A stretch of DNA of 57,247 nucleotides, from contig DUQR01000049.1 of the NCBI GenBank assembly GCA_012837715.1, positions 1-57,247 of the forward strand, given 5' to 3'. This stretch comes from Bacillota bacterium (lineage in GTDB: Bacteria > Bacillota > UBA4882 > UBA10575). The position numbers were made by a program, and so were the translations under genes. The notes below the pieces were generated by a model. It made no database searches and had not been told where the DNA came from. It saw only the letters and a program-made list of their open reading frames with translations. Shown one piece after another: positions 33,347 to 41,799 of this stretch. Every line of letters begins with the position of its first letter. Position 1 is the stretch's first letter.

Positions 33347-34353
33347 TACTGCCGCCTCTTTTTCCAAAAATCTTTCCCCGTTTTAAAGGGGCTCAAGGTC
33401 TGAAAATAAGGTTGCCCCAAGGATTCTAAGGTAACCAGATGCGCAAAGGTTACCGAAGCAGTCACTATGAAACCGAGCACTCCGAAGATAGAGGCGAAGA
33501 AGAGGGCGATAAATTTTAAGCTCCGGGCCGATAAGCCCAGATCATAGGGGGGCAGAACTAGAGAAGCAATTAAGGTCGCCATGCTAACGACGACGGTTAC
33601 CGCACTGACCATTCCCGTAGAAATGGCCGCTAGACCCAGTAAGAGGCCAGATAAAACATGGATGCCAACGCCAAGGTTTGAGGCGAACCGGGATGCGGAT
33701 TCCCGGAGGAGTTCGATGATGACTTCAAGGAAAAAAATCTCGATGATCGGCGGAAAAGGAACCTGCGCCCGGGATTCGGCCAGCGGAATGAGAAAATTAA
33801 CCGGGATGATATAGAAGTGAAAAGAGATGACGGCAACGTAAAGGGCGGGGAGAAAGACGGCTAGCCCCAAGGCGATTAGGCGCAAGCAACGGATGAAAGG
33901 TCGAAATAACCAATTGTAATTCAGGTCATCCGGTTTATCGAAAAAATCAAAAAAGTTAACTGGCGTGCTCAACGTCACTGGAGTACCATCCAGGATGATG
34001 AGGAATTTCCCCTCTAATAAATTGTGGATGGCTTGCTCAGGACTGGCGGTGGCTTGAAATTGGGGAAAGAGGGAGCGGGGAAAATCCTTGATCAGGTTTT
34101 CCAGTTGCCCGGCGCCAATTAGTTTGTCCAACTTTAAACCGGCGATTTGATCAACTATTCTTGCCAACAACTGCGCATCTGCTCTTCCCTCTAAATAGGC
34201 GATGGCTAGCTGTTTGGAGTTTAACTTACCAACATTAAAGAGTTTGAACTCAAGCCGGTTTGACAAAAGCTTACTGCGGATTAGAGTCAAATTGGTATGG
34301 AGATCGGTGCTGAACTCTTCATGCGGACCGGTAATGATCTTTTCCGCCTCCAT
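33346..34353 (-). CDS. gerA: GerA-type spore germination protein, N-terminally short
   Basis: 335 residues, against roughly 480-550 for typical GerA subunits. The protein begins MEAEKIITGPHEEFSTDLHT, which corresponds to the family segment VRGPREGF.E.LRTN that normally follows an upstream piece. It continues through the second half of the cytoplasmic domain (SPEQAIHNLLEGKFLIILDG) and the membrane domain (ESASRFASNLGVGIHVLSGL, STGMVSAVTVVV, LPPYDLGLSARSLKF). An in-frame TAA directly precedes the ATG and no ribosome site is evident, so the missing part is not simply a misplaced start. gerB and gerC look intact. Confidence 0.88.
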   Translation of the reverse strand: MEAEKIITGPHEEFSTDLHTNLTLIRSKLLSNRLEFKLFNVGKLNSKQLAIAYLEGRADAQLLARIVDQIAGLKLDKLIGAGQLENLIKDFPRSLFPQFQATASPEQAIHNLLEGKFLIILDGTPVTLSTPVNFFDFFDKPDDLNYNWLFRPFIRCLRLIALGLAVFLPALYVAVISFHFYIIPVNFLIPLAESRAQVPFPPIIEIFFLEVIIELLRESASRFASNLGVGIHVLSGLLLGLAAISTGMVSAVTVVVSMATLIASLVLPPYDLGLSARSLKFIALFFASIFGVLGFIVTASVTFAHLVTLESLGQPYFQTLSPFKTGKDFWKKRRQ

Positions 34354-34679
34354 TTATTTATTCAGTCTATGATCCGGACGGGTTTTATCGTCCGTGCGCC
34401 ACTCCTGAATTTACCCGCTGCGGGTATGCTCTTCTTCAACTAGGTTACCCTATTCTTTCCGAGTTATTCTGTGCCAAAGCTAAGGAAGGGTAGGTTCTGG
34501 AGCGAATTGGCCGGCCCATCAAAGTTTTGGCGCTATAAGCATAAAAAGATCCCAATACAATATATCGTGTGCGGCTTGGATTAAGCGACCAATATATTGT
34601 ATTGGGATGATTAACGCAAAGGATACTCCCAACAGCCTCATTAGAAGGGCTGCTTATAAAAGACGGAAAGGTACGCTGT
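34354..34679. other. Intergenic region between the mcp and ger genes
   Basis: No gene supported. Contains the large palindrome at 34549-34608 and a short GGACG-based inverted repeat near 34376-34396. No clear sporulation-type promoter was identified for gerA. Confidence 0.45.
34549..34608. repeat. Family A-related palindrome
   Basis: 17-base perfect arms ATCCCAATACAATATAT / ATATATTGTATTGGGAT around a 26-base centre, followed by GATTAACGCAAAGG. The arms are the internal motif of Family A, here turned into the palindrome itself. Confidence 0.7.
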
Positions 34680-36365
34680 TTAACCCAATTTAAACATTTC
34701 GACGGCTTGCTTCAGATTCCCCGCAATTTTCCGTAAATTATCCGCTAGGGTAGTTACATGTTTCATGGAAGCGCTCTGTTCTTCAGTGATCGCGGAGACT
34801 TCTTCCGTGCTGGCCAGGTTCTGCTCACTGATGGCGGAAATTGCGCTAATCGCATCGGTTGATTTTTCGTTGAGGGCGGCCATTTGTTCGGCGGATTTCA
34901 CGATGAGATTGATTTCGGTGATGGTATTCATTAGTGTTTGGTTAATTTTTTCGAAAGCAATAACGGCTTTTTCCGCCAGGGTTTTGCTGGTTTCCGCCCT
35001 TGTAATTCCCTGTTGCATTACTTGGACAGTTTGATCCGTGTGGGCTTTCATTTCTGCGACTAACTCGGAAATAGAACGGGCCGACTGTTTTGAACGTTCC
35101 GCCAGTTTTGCAACTTCTCTGGCGACAACAGCAAAACCTTTTCCTTCTTCTCCTGCTCTGGCTGCCTCAATCGAGGCGTTTAAAGCCAGCAAACTGGTTT
35201 GTTCGGCGATTCCTTCAATGATCGAAGTTATACCTTCAATCTCTTCCGACGAATGAAGTAGTTCATTGATGGAACCGGCCACTTCTTGTGTGGAATCGTA
35301 TAAGGCGCTAATCTCTAGTGCCACATTACTGGTGACTTGCTGTCCCAGTTCGGCTGAGCGGGCTACTTCCCTGGAAACTTGGCTAATTCTTTGTGAATCG
35401 CGCGTGACCTGAATAACCATATCGGACAACTCTTGGATTGAATTAAGCGCTCCGGTGATTTGGCGAACTTGTTCGGAAGAGGCGGCCGCCAGTTCGTTTG
35501 CGGCCTTGGCAACTTCCGTGGAGAAAACACCGGTTTCTGAAGAGATCGTAGTCAGTTTCATGCTGGTCTGATTCAAAGTTTGCGCTTGGTCACTGATCTT
35601 AGTCACTAAGCTTCTCAGACCTGATATGGCCAGGTTTAACCCCTGAATTGCTTGGGCGGCTTCATGGGAACCGGTTACATCGAGCACGTCATGGGATAAG
35701 TCGCCGGCGCCTAAAGACTGCACTCTTTCTACCATCTTCTTTAAAGGAAAATAAACAGAAAAGGCGATGAGCAGACCGATTAGGGTTATGCATCCAATGC
35801 CGATGACTACTATTATCGTATTGGATTTCTTTAGTCGAGCGGCAAAACTTTCACTATCCAAATATAAGTTATAATTGAGACTGGCGGTGGTATTACGGAT
35901 ATACGTTAATGTGCTTTGTAAATTGTCGACTTCCCGATTGAGTGCGATAAAATTCCCGTTGCTAACGGGCATGTCCATAATCGCTCGAATATTGGCAAAG
36001 ATTTCATCCAATTTTTGGCCGGTCGCGGCATCGATATTTTTTCTGGCTTTGATTTTGTTAAATAACACATTTAAATTGACCTGCTTGGCCGTAACGTCCA
36101 CGGCTTCTTTGGCTAACAGCGCCAGATATTGGCCGCGGATCCGTTCCACATCAATTTCAATATCGATGCTATCCTGTGCCGAGATGGCGGCGGTGTTGTC
36201 ATAAATTTTTTTGGTATTCTCCTGAATCATCTGCATTGCTTTGTTGCTGTTAAGACTTTGTCCGACCATAAAGCCGATCAGAAGGATGATAATAAAGAGG
36301 ATTTGATAAAATACGCTTACCCTGGATAAAACTTTCCCCAAAGATCCTAAAAGTTTCTTAATCAT
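34680..36365 (-). CDS. Methyl-accepting chemotaxis protein
   Basis: A 561-residue transmembrane receptor. Helix 1 at about 18-38, an extracytoplasmic four-helix-bundle-like sensor (40-185), helix 2 at about 185-210, a HAMP domain (210-265), and a cytoplasmic signalling coiled coil whose hairpin tip reads [34 protein letters not shown] receptor of this sort passes ligand binding to CheA/CheW, but no che or flagellar genes lie in the window. ATG with AAGGAGGAGCG upstream. Monocistronic. Confidence 0.93.
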   Translation of the reverse strand: MIKKLLGSLGKVLSRVSVFYQILFIIILLIGFMVGQSLNSNKAMQMIQENTKKIYDNTAAISAQDSIDIEIDVERIRGQYLALLAKEAVDVTAKQVNLNVLFNKIKARKNIDAATGQKLDEIFANIRAIMDMPVSNGNFIALNREVDNLQSTLTYIRNTTASLNYNLYLDSESFAARLKKSNTIIVVIGIGCITLIGLLIAFSVYFPLKKMVERVQSLGAGDLSHDVLDVTGSHEAAQAIQGLNLAISGLRSLVTKISDQAQTLNQTSMKLTTISSETGVFSTEVAKAANELAAASSEQVRQITGALNSIQELSDMVIQVTRDSQRISQVSREVARSAELGQQVTSNVALEISALYDSTQEVAGSINELLHSSEEIEGITSIIEGIAEQTSLLALNASIEAARAGEEGKGFAVVAREVAKLAERSKQSARSISELVAEMKAHTDQTVQVMQQGITRAETSKTLAEKAVIAFEKINQTLMNTITEINLIVKSAEQMAALNEKSTDAISAISAISEQNLASTEEVSAITEEQSASMKHVTTLADNLRKIAGNLKQAVEMFKLG

Positions 36366-36560
36366 AGTCGCTCCTCCTTGTTCTCGGCTAATTCTGATCG
36401 ATTACATTGACAAGACGATAGTTAATAGAGAATAACAAACAAATCGTCAATTATTCGCCAATAGAAAACATGATGCTTCATTATGGTTGTCAAAAGATCA
36501 GAGGCCATTTTTAGAGAATAGCCTAAAGCCTTTAACCTAGTCCAAATTTATGTCCCGCAT

Positions 36561-36589
36561 ATGACAAGACCCGCCCATTATGCTATAAT
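36561..36589 (+). promoter_or_regulatory. Strong extended -10 promoter of the ABC exporter leader
   Basis: ATGACA at 36561-36566, a 17-base spacer, and TATAAT at 36584-36589 preceded by TGC (extended -10). Transcription would start near 36596, about 340 bases before the first ABC gene. Confidence 0.7.
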
Positions 36590-36627
36590 CTATAATGTTA
36601 GCATCCTAACAACTAGGAGGCGGTGGG

Positions 36628-36855
36628 GTGTGGATGCCAAAGGCCATCGCTCACTACGCAATAGTGGTGAAAAAGATCTGGGAAGTCAAAAAAAGGTTGC
36701 GCCGCAGTTGGAGAGAAGAAAAGGTGGGCGCCTTTTTTTATGCTGCTGGAGAAGAACAAGCGTTAATCTGGAAGAAGTCAAGACATAATAATACTGGACT
36801 AATTGCGTTGTTTTACCTTATTTTGTGGGTGGATCACCCGTCGTGTGTTGGCTAA
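36628..36855 (+). CDS. Possible leader peptide ahead of the ABC exporter
   Basis: A 75-codon frame with GTG start, an ideal AGGAGG seven bases upstream (36615-36620), and a short hairpin GTTAG-CATC-CTAAC before it. The peptide is strongly basic at first (MWMPKAIAHYAIVVKKIWEV, KKRLRRSWREEK) and hydrophobic at the end. Its coding region runs through the terminator-like hairpin at 36688-36739 and stops 80 bases before the ABC gene. No family recognised. A regulatory leader role is inferred by analogy with bmrB of Bacillus subtilis bmrCD. Confidence 0.45.
   Translation: MWMPKAIAHYAIVVKKIWEVKKRLRRSWREEKVGAFFYAAGEEQALIWKKSRHNNTGLIALFYLILWVDHPSCVG
36688..36739 (+). terminator. Attenuator-like terminator inside the leader ORF
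   Basis: Left arm AAAAAAAGG-(TTG)-CGCC, right arm GGCG-CCTTTTTTT, loop about 23 bases. It would stop transcripts from the promoter at 36561 before the ABC genes unless prevented by translating ribosomes. Confidence 0.55.
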
Positions 36856-36935
36856 AGAACGACGACCAATGGGATGGGGACACCTTAATTATAACATAGG
36901 TGGGTATTATTGTGAATTAATAACGGGGGGTCTAG

Positions 36936-38675
36936 ATGATTAAGCAATTATTTAGTTGTATTGGTCAGTACAAAAAAGAATCGATCTTGGCGCCCCTCAT
37001 CGTCACCGGTGAGGTGGTGCTGGATGTGTTCATCCCGCTGATCATTGCCAACTTGATTGATCAGGGGATAGTCGTCGGAAGGATGAATGTGATTTTAAAG
37101 CTTGGCGGAATACTGGTGGTCGTCGTTTTGATCTCGTTGACCTTTGGGGTGCTGGCTGGATTGTATGCCGCCCGCGCTGCAGCCGGTTTTGCCGCTAATC
37201 TACGGAAGAAAATGTACTATGCGGTCCAAGATTTTTCCTTTGCTAACATCGACCGGTTCTCCACGGCCAGTCTGGTTACGCGGTTAACGACGGATGTGAC
37301 CAATGTGCAATTCGCCTACCAAATCGTGATCCGGGTCGCTGTGCGGAGCCCGATGATGTTCTTCTTTTCCCTTTTGATGTCGTTCTATATTAATCCCCGG
37401 CTTTCTTTAGTGTTTCTGGTGGTCATTCCCATCCTGGGACTGGGTCTCTACTTGATTTCCAGGAAGGTTTTTCCCATCTTTCATCGGGCTTTCAAAACTT
37501 ATGACCGGTTGAATCGGGTGGTCCAAGAGAATTTACGCGGGATTCGGGTGGTCAAATCCTTCGTCCGGGAAGAGTACGAGAAGGAGAAATTTAATGAGGT
37601 CTCGCAGCGGATCTATGATGATCTTACCTTGGCTGAAAGAATCCTCGCTTTTAACGCTCCTTTAATGCAGTCTTCCGTCTATATCTGTTTACTCTTTATT
37701 TCTTGGGTGGGCGCCCGGATGGTGGTGGCGACGACAATGACCACCGGGCAACTGGTGAGTCTCTTCTCCTATTCGTTGCAGATCTTAATGAGTCTGATGA
37801 TGCTCTCCATGGTTTTTGTGATGCTCACTATTTCACGGGCTTCGGCCGAACGGATTGGGGAAGTGTTGAACGAAAAAAGTGATCTCCGCAATCCGGAACA
37901 TCCTGTCCGGGTAGGGAAAAATGGGGCGATCCGGTTTGAAAACGTCAGTTTCAGTTATGCCCAGAAAGCCGATCAGTTGTGTCTGATCGATATCAATCTA
38001 CAGATTGAATCTGGACAAACAGTGGGGATTATCGGAGGGACCGGGAGCGGGAAAACAACCTTGGTTCAATTGATTCCCCGTCTTTATGATGTCACCCGGG
38101 GCGCCGTTTATGTCGGCGGTGTCGATGTCCGTGCCTATGATCTGCAGACTTTGCGGGAACAGGTGGCGATGGTCCTCCAGAAGAATGTCTTGTTTTCCGG
38201 CACGATCAAAGAGAACCTGCGTTGGGGAAACCGGGAGGCCACCGATGAAGAGTTGATTGCGGCTTGCCGGTTGGCGGAGGCCGATGAGTTTATCCGGTCC
38301 TTTCCCGAAGGGTATGACACCTATCTTGAACAGGGGGGTGTTAACCTCTCCGGCGGGCAGAAACAACGGCTCTGTATCGCCCGGGCTTTGTTGAAAAAAC
38401 CCAAAATTCTTATTCTTGATGATTCGACCAGTGCGGTGGATACGAAGACCGATGCTTTAATCCGGAAAGCTTTTCGGGAGATGATACCGGAGACGACTAA
38501 GTTGATCATCGCCCAACGGGTGGCTTCGGTTATGGACGCCGACCAGATTATCGTGATGGACAACGGTCGGGTAGCCGCTGTGGGCAAACATGATGAACTG
38601 CTGAGAACCAACCGGATTTACCGGGAGGTCTATTCTTCACAGCTTAAAGGGGGGGATGACCATGGCGCCGCCTAG
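36936..38675 (+). CDS. ABC exporter half-transporter, degenerate ATP-site subunit
   Basis: A 579-residue half-transporter with six membrane helices followed by an ATPase domain. Walker A GGTGSGKTT (about 370), Q-loop VLQKN, signature LSGGQKQR, Walker B ILILDDSTSAVD. The usual catalytic Glu after Walker B is Asp and the H-loop His is Gln (IIAQRVASV), marking the non-canonical site of heterodimeric exporters such as BmrC/BmrD or TM287/288. Partner gene overlaps by 14 bases. Likely multidrug or lipid efflux; substrate unknown. ATG at 36936 with a G-rich but weak ribosome site. Confidence 0.92.
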   Translation: MIKQLFSCIGQYKKESILAPLIVTGEVVLDVFIPLIIANLIDQGIVVGRMNVILKLGGILVVVVLISLTFGVLAGLYAARAAAGFAANLRKKMYYAVQDFSFANIDRFSTASLVTRLTTDVTNVQFAYQIVIRVAVRSPMMFFFSLLMSFYINPRLSLVFLVVIPILGLGLYLISRKVFPIFHRAFKTYDRLNRVVQENLRGIRVVKSFVREEYEKEKFNEVSQRIYDDLTLAERILAFNAPLMQSSVYICLLFISWVGARMVVATTMTTGQLVSLFSYSLQILMSLMMLSMVFVMLTISRASAERIGEVLNEKSDLRNPEHPVRVGKNGAIRFENVSFSYAQKADQLCLIDINLQIESGQTVGIIGGTGSGKTTLVQLIPRLYDVTRGAVYVGGVDVRAYDLQTLREQVAMVLQKNVLFSGTIKENLRWGNREATDEELIAACRLAEADEFIRSFPEGYDTYLEQGGVNLSGGQKQRLCIARALLKKPKILILDDSTSAVDTKTDALIRKAFREMIPETTKLIIAQRVASVMDADQIIVMDNGRVAAVGKHDELLRTNRIYREVYSSQLKGGDDHGAA

Positions 38676-40554
38676 GAGAAGACCCTTGGAGAAACCAAAA
38701 GCCCAAGGTAAAACGGTTAAGCGTCTTTTTTCCTATCTCACCCGTAAATACAAATGGTATTTTGCTTTGGCCATGCTCTGTATTTTGCTCAGTTCCCTTG
38801 CCGGGGTGGCTGGTTCCCTTTTTCTGCGGGTGCTCATTGACGATTACATCACCCCACTGTTGGGCGTAACCGATCCCGTCTTTAGCGGTTTGTGGAAGGC
38901 TTTGTCGGTTATGGCTGGGATTTTCCTATTAGGCGTGGCGGCGACCTTTGTTTTTAACCGGACGATGGCCGTGATTGCCCAGGGGGTCTTGAAAGAGATC
39001 CGGGACGAGATGTTTGCTCATATGCAGTTGTTACCGATTAAATATTTTGACACCCATACCCATGGCGATTTGATGAGCCGTTATACCAATGACACCGACA
39101 CCCTCCGGCAGATGATCGCACAGAGTTTGCCCCAGATGTTTCTGGCGGTGATTACCATTGTCAGTGTTTTTGCGGCAATGGTGGCCACCAACCTTCTACT
39201 AACCGGTCTGGTCCTACTTTTGCTTTCCTTGAGCCTTTCCGTTACCAAATGGATTGCGCAAAACAGTGGGAAATACTTTATGCGACAGCAAACATCCCTC
39301 GGTAAAACCAACGGTTACATTGAGGAGATGATCCATGGACAGAAAGTGGTGAAGGTCTTTTGTTATGAGGAGGAAGCAAAAGCAAAGTTCGACCGGTTAA
39401 ATGAGGAGCTGCGCATCAATGCGACGGAAGCAAACAGTTACGCCAATATTCTGATGCCGGTTATGGGTAACCTTAGCCATTTCCAGTATGTCTTAGTGGC
39501 GATTGTCGGAGGCGCTCTAGCTATTGGGGGAGTTGGCGGGATCACTCTCGGGGCCATCGCCAGCTTTCTCCAGTTAAGCAGGACTTTTAACCGGCCAATT
39601 GCGCAAGTTTCGCAACAATTGAATGCGGTGGTGATGGCGCTGGCCGGAGCGGAACGCATCTTTGCGCTCCTGGATGAGGAGATTGAGCAGAATGAGGGCA
39701 ACGTTACCCTGGTTTACGCGAAATATACCGACGGGGGGCATCTGGTGGAGACGGCGGAACGGACCGGGATCTGGGCGTGGAAGCATCCCCATGCTGACGG
39801 CAGGGTAACCTATACGGAGCTGAAAGGGGATGTTCGCTTCAATGATGTGGATTTCAGCTACGATGGGGAAACTGATGTGCTTCATAAGATTACCCTTTAC
39901 GCGAAGCCCGGGCAGAAGGTGGCTTTGGTCGGGGCGACGGGTGCCGGGAAAACAACCATCACCAATCTGTTGAACCGTTTTTACGATGTGGACGACGGGA
40001 AAATCTACTACGACGGGATTAACATTAACAAGATCAAAAAGAGCGATCTCCGCCGGTCTTTGGGGATCGTGCTCCAGGACACCCACCTGTTTACCGGAAC
40101 GGTGAAGGAGAATATCCGTTACGGGCGTTTGGATGCTACCGATGAGGAAGTGTATGCTGCAGCCAAGCGGGCTAATGCCGATGGCTTCATTGCGTTGCTC
40201 CCCCAAGGATACGATACGGTGCTGGAAGGCGACGGGTCCGGGCTTTCTCAAGGGCAGAGGCAACTATTGTCGATTGCCCGGGCGGAGGTGGCCAACGCGC
40301 CGGTCATGATCTTGGATGAAGCGACTTCCAGCATTGATACCCGGACGGAAGCAATCATCCAAAAGGGGATGGATGCCTTGATGGAAGGGCGCACGGTCTT
40401 TGTCATCGCTCACCGCCTCTCGACCGTCCAGAATGCCGATGTCATTCTGGTGCTTGAGGCGGGCCGGATTATTGAACGGGGAACCCACGCCGAACTGTTA
40501 GCCCAAAAAGGGAAGTATTATCAGCTTTATACCGGTGCGTTTGAGTTGGAATGA
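38662..40554 (+). CDS. ABC exporter half-transporter, catalytic subunit
   Basis: A half-transporter of about 630 residues. Six membrane helices with a roughly 50-residue insertion between membrane and ATPase domains (TDGGHLVETAERTGIWAWKH). Walker A GATGAGKTT, Walker B VMILDEATSSID with catalytic Glu, and H-loop VIAHRLSTV are intact, while its signature is LSQGQRQL rather than LSGGQ. This signature faces the degenerate Walker site of the partner, as known for heterodimers. ATG 38662 (MAPPRRRP) has AAAGGGGGGG seven bases upstream; ATG 38656 is too close to it. Confidence 0.92.
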   Translation: MAPPRRRPLEKPKAQGKTVKRLFSYLTRKYKWYFALAMLCILLSSLAGVAGSLFLRVLIDDYITPLLGVTDPVFSGLWKALSVMAGIFLLGVAATFVFNRTMAVIAQGVLKEIRDEMFAHMQLLPIKYFDTHTHGDLMSRYTNDTDTLRQMIAQSLPQMFLAVITIVSVFAAMVATNLLLTGLVLLLLSLSLSVTKWIAQNSGKYFMRQQTSLGKTNGYIEEMIHGQKVVKVFCYEEEAKAKFDRLNEELRINATEANSYANILMPVMGNLSHFQYVLVAIVGGALAIGGVGGITLGAIASFLQLSRTFNRPIAQVSQQLNAVVMALAGAERIFALLDEEIEQNEGNVTLVYAKYTDGGHLVETAERTGIWAWKHPHADGRVTYTELKGDVRFNDVDFSYDGETDVLHKITLYAKPGQKVALVGATGAGKTTITNLLNRFYDVDDGKIYYDGININKIKKSDLRRSLGIVLQDTHLFTGTVKENIRYGRLDATDEEVYAAAKRANADGFIALLPQGYDTVLEGDGSGLSQGQRQLLSIARAEVANAPVMILDEATSSIDTRTEAIIQKGMDALMEGRTVFVIAHRLSTVQNADVILVLEAGRIIERGTHAELLAQKGKYYQLYTGAFELE

Positions 40555-40564
40555 ACCTTGGTCC

Positions 40565-40600
40565 GCCGGGGCCGAATGGCGTACACCATTCGGCCCCGGC
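40565..40600 (+). terminator. Strong hairpin after the ABC genes
   Basis: 15-bp perfect stem GCCGGGGCCGAATGG / CCATTCGGCCCCGGC with a 6-base loop and no T-run. Followed by a Family C tail at 40616. Confidence 0.55.
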
Positions 40601-40615
40601 TTGGTGAATACCGGC

Positions 40616-40665
40616 AAAGGCAATCATTCTCACGAGCGGCGAGTGACGATCGGATTTTCTAGGTA
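40616..40665 (+). repeat. Family C tail repeat, copy 2
   Basis: AAAGGCAATCATTCTCACGA-GCGGCGAGTGACGATCGG-ATTTTCTAGG, similar to 19640-19696. In both places it follows a hairpin after a gene. Confidence 0.5.
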
Positions 40666-40761
40666 TTAAGGTAAACATTGGGTGGGATCGGGAGGGGAGA
40701 AGGGGAAGGGCGAGAATATAAATAGGGTGAGAGCGATTAACTTCGGAGAGGAGTGGGATTG

Positions 40762-41574
40762 ATGGCTCCTAGCGCCCAAGAATTGTTCTTTGCCTTTCTC
40801 CTTACTTTGCTTGCTGGTCTGTCCACAGGAATCGGAAGTATCTTGGCCTTCTATACCAAACAAACCAATAAACGGTTTTTATCGGTGACTCTGGGGTTTT
40901 CGGCCGGGGTTATGATCTATGTTTCAATGATTGAGATTTTTGCGAAAGCCCGGGCTTCATTAGAAACGGTTTATGGTCCCACCAAAGGACTTCTGGTCAC
41001 CACCATGGCTTTTTTTGCCGGTATTCTCCTGATTGCTTTGATTGATAAATTTGTGCCCGACGTGGAAAACCCCCATGCCATGCGGGGGGTGGAAGAGATG
41101 AGCGACCCTGATCCAGAGGAGCGGTCTTTACTCCGTATGGGACTGTTTTCCGCTTTAGCCATTGCCATTCATAATTTCCCCGAGGGGCTGGCTACTTTTG
41201 TCAGTGCGGTCCAGGATCCTACTTTAGGGATTAGTATCACCGTGGCGATTGCCCTCCACAATATCCCGGAAGGGCTGGCGGTTTCGGTGCCGGTTTATTT
41301 TGCCACTGGGAACCGGCGGAAAGCTTTTTTCTATTCGTTTTTGTCCGGGTTTTCCGAACCGATCGGCGCCATCGTTGGTTATTTCTTACTGATGAAGTTT
41401 TTCAGCCCGGCCCTGTTCGGACTGATCTTTGCCGGCGTGGCCGGAATCATGGTCTATATCTCCTTGGATGAGTTGCTACCGACCGCGGAGAAATACGGGG
41501 AGCATCATCTCGCCATCTATGGCTTAATCTCCGGAATGTTCGTAATGGCGTTAAGTTTGGTGCTCTTTGCCTGA
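40762..41574 (+). CDS. zupT: ZIP-family metal transporter ZupT, paralog 1
   Basis: A 270-residue membrane protein with eight helices for uptake of Zn2+ or other divalent metals. Metal-site motifs are in helix 4 (HNFPEGLATF) and helix 5 (HNIPEGLAVS). N-terminus LAGLSTGIGSILAFYTKQTN and C-terminus YISLDELLPTAEKYGEHH are typical of ZupT. ATG 40762 is nine bases after GGAGAGGA. A second gene of identical length, strongly similar, lies at 49652. Confidence 0.93.
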   Translation: MAPSAQELFFAFLLTLLAGLSTGIGSILAFYTKQTNKRFLSVTLGFSAGVMIYVSMIEIFAKARASLETVYGPTKGLLVTTMAFFAGILLIALIDKFVPDVENPHAMRGVEEMSDPDPEERSLLRMGLFSALAIAIHNFPEGLATFVSAVQDPTLGISITVAIALHNIPEGLAVSVPVYFATGNRRKAFFYSFLSGFSEPIGAIVGYFLLMKFFSPALFGLIFAGVAGIMVYISLDELLPTAEKYGEHHLAIYGLISGMFVMALSLVLFA

Positions 41575-41799
41575 TCCCGGGCCCGTGCTTTTTGGCTCCG
41601 GCTTGGTAGAGGCGGGTAAAAGTAATCTTTTATCCCAGGGATAAGTAGCGAGTGACCAGTGAGTAGAGCTCAATCTATTGGGCCCCCTTGTTATGGGTAA
41701 GGCAGGAAAGAAAGTCCTTTAGGTACTTGACTAGGAGAAACTTTCTGCTGTTTGCCGACATAAGCTGGAACATGGAACACTAACAAGGGGGGTTAGGTG

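Noticed and set aside
196-34620. Repeated CTTTTTGCGTTGT elements as a CRISPR array
   Set aside because: Copies are kilobases apart, have no regular spacers and no cas genes; they are dispersed elements.
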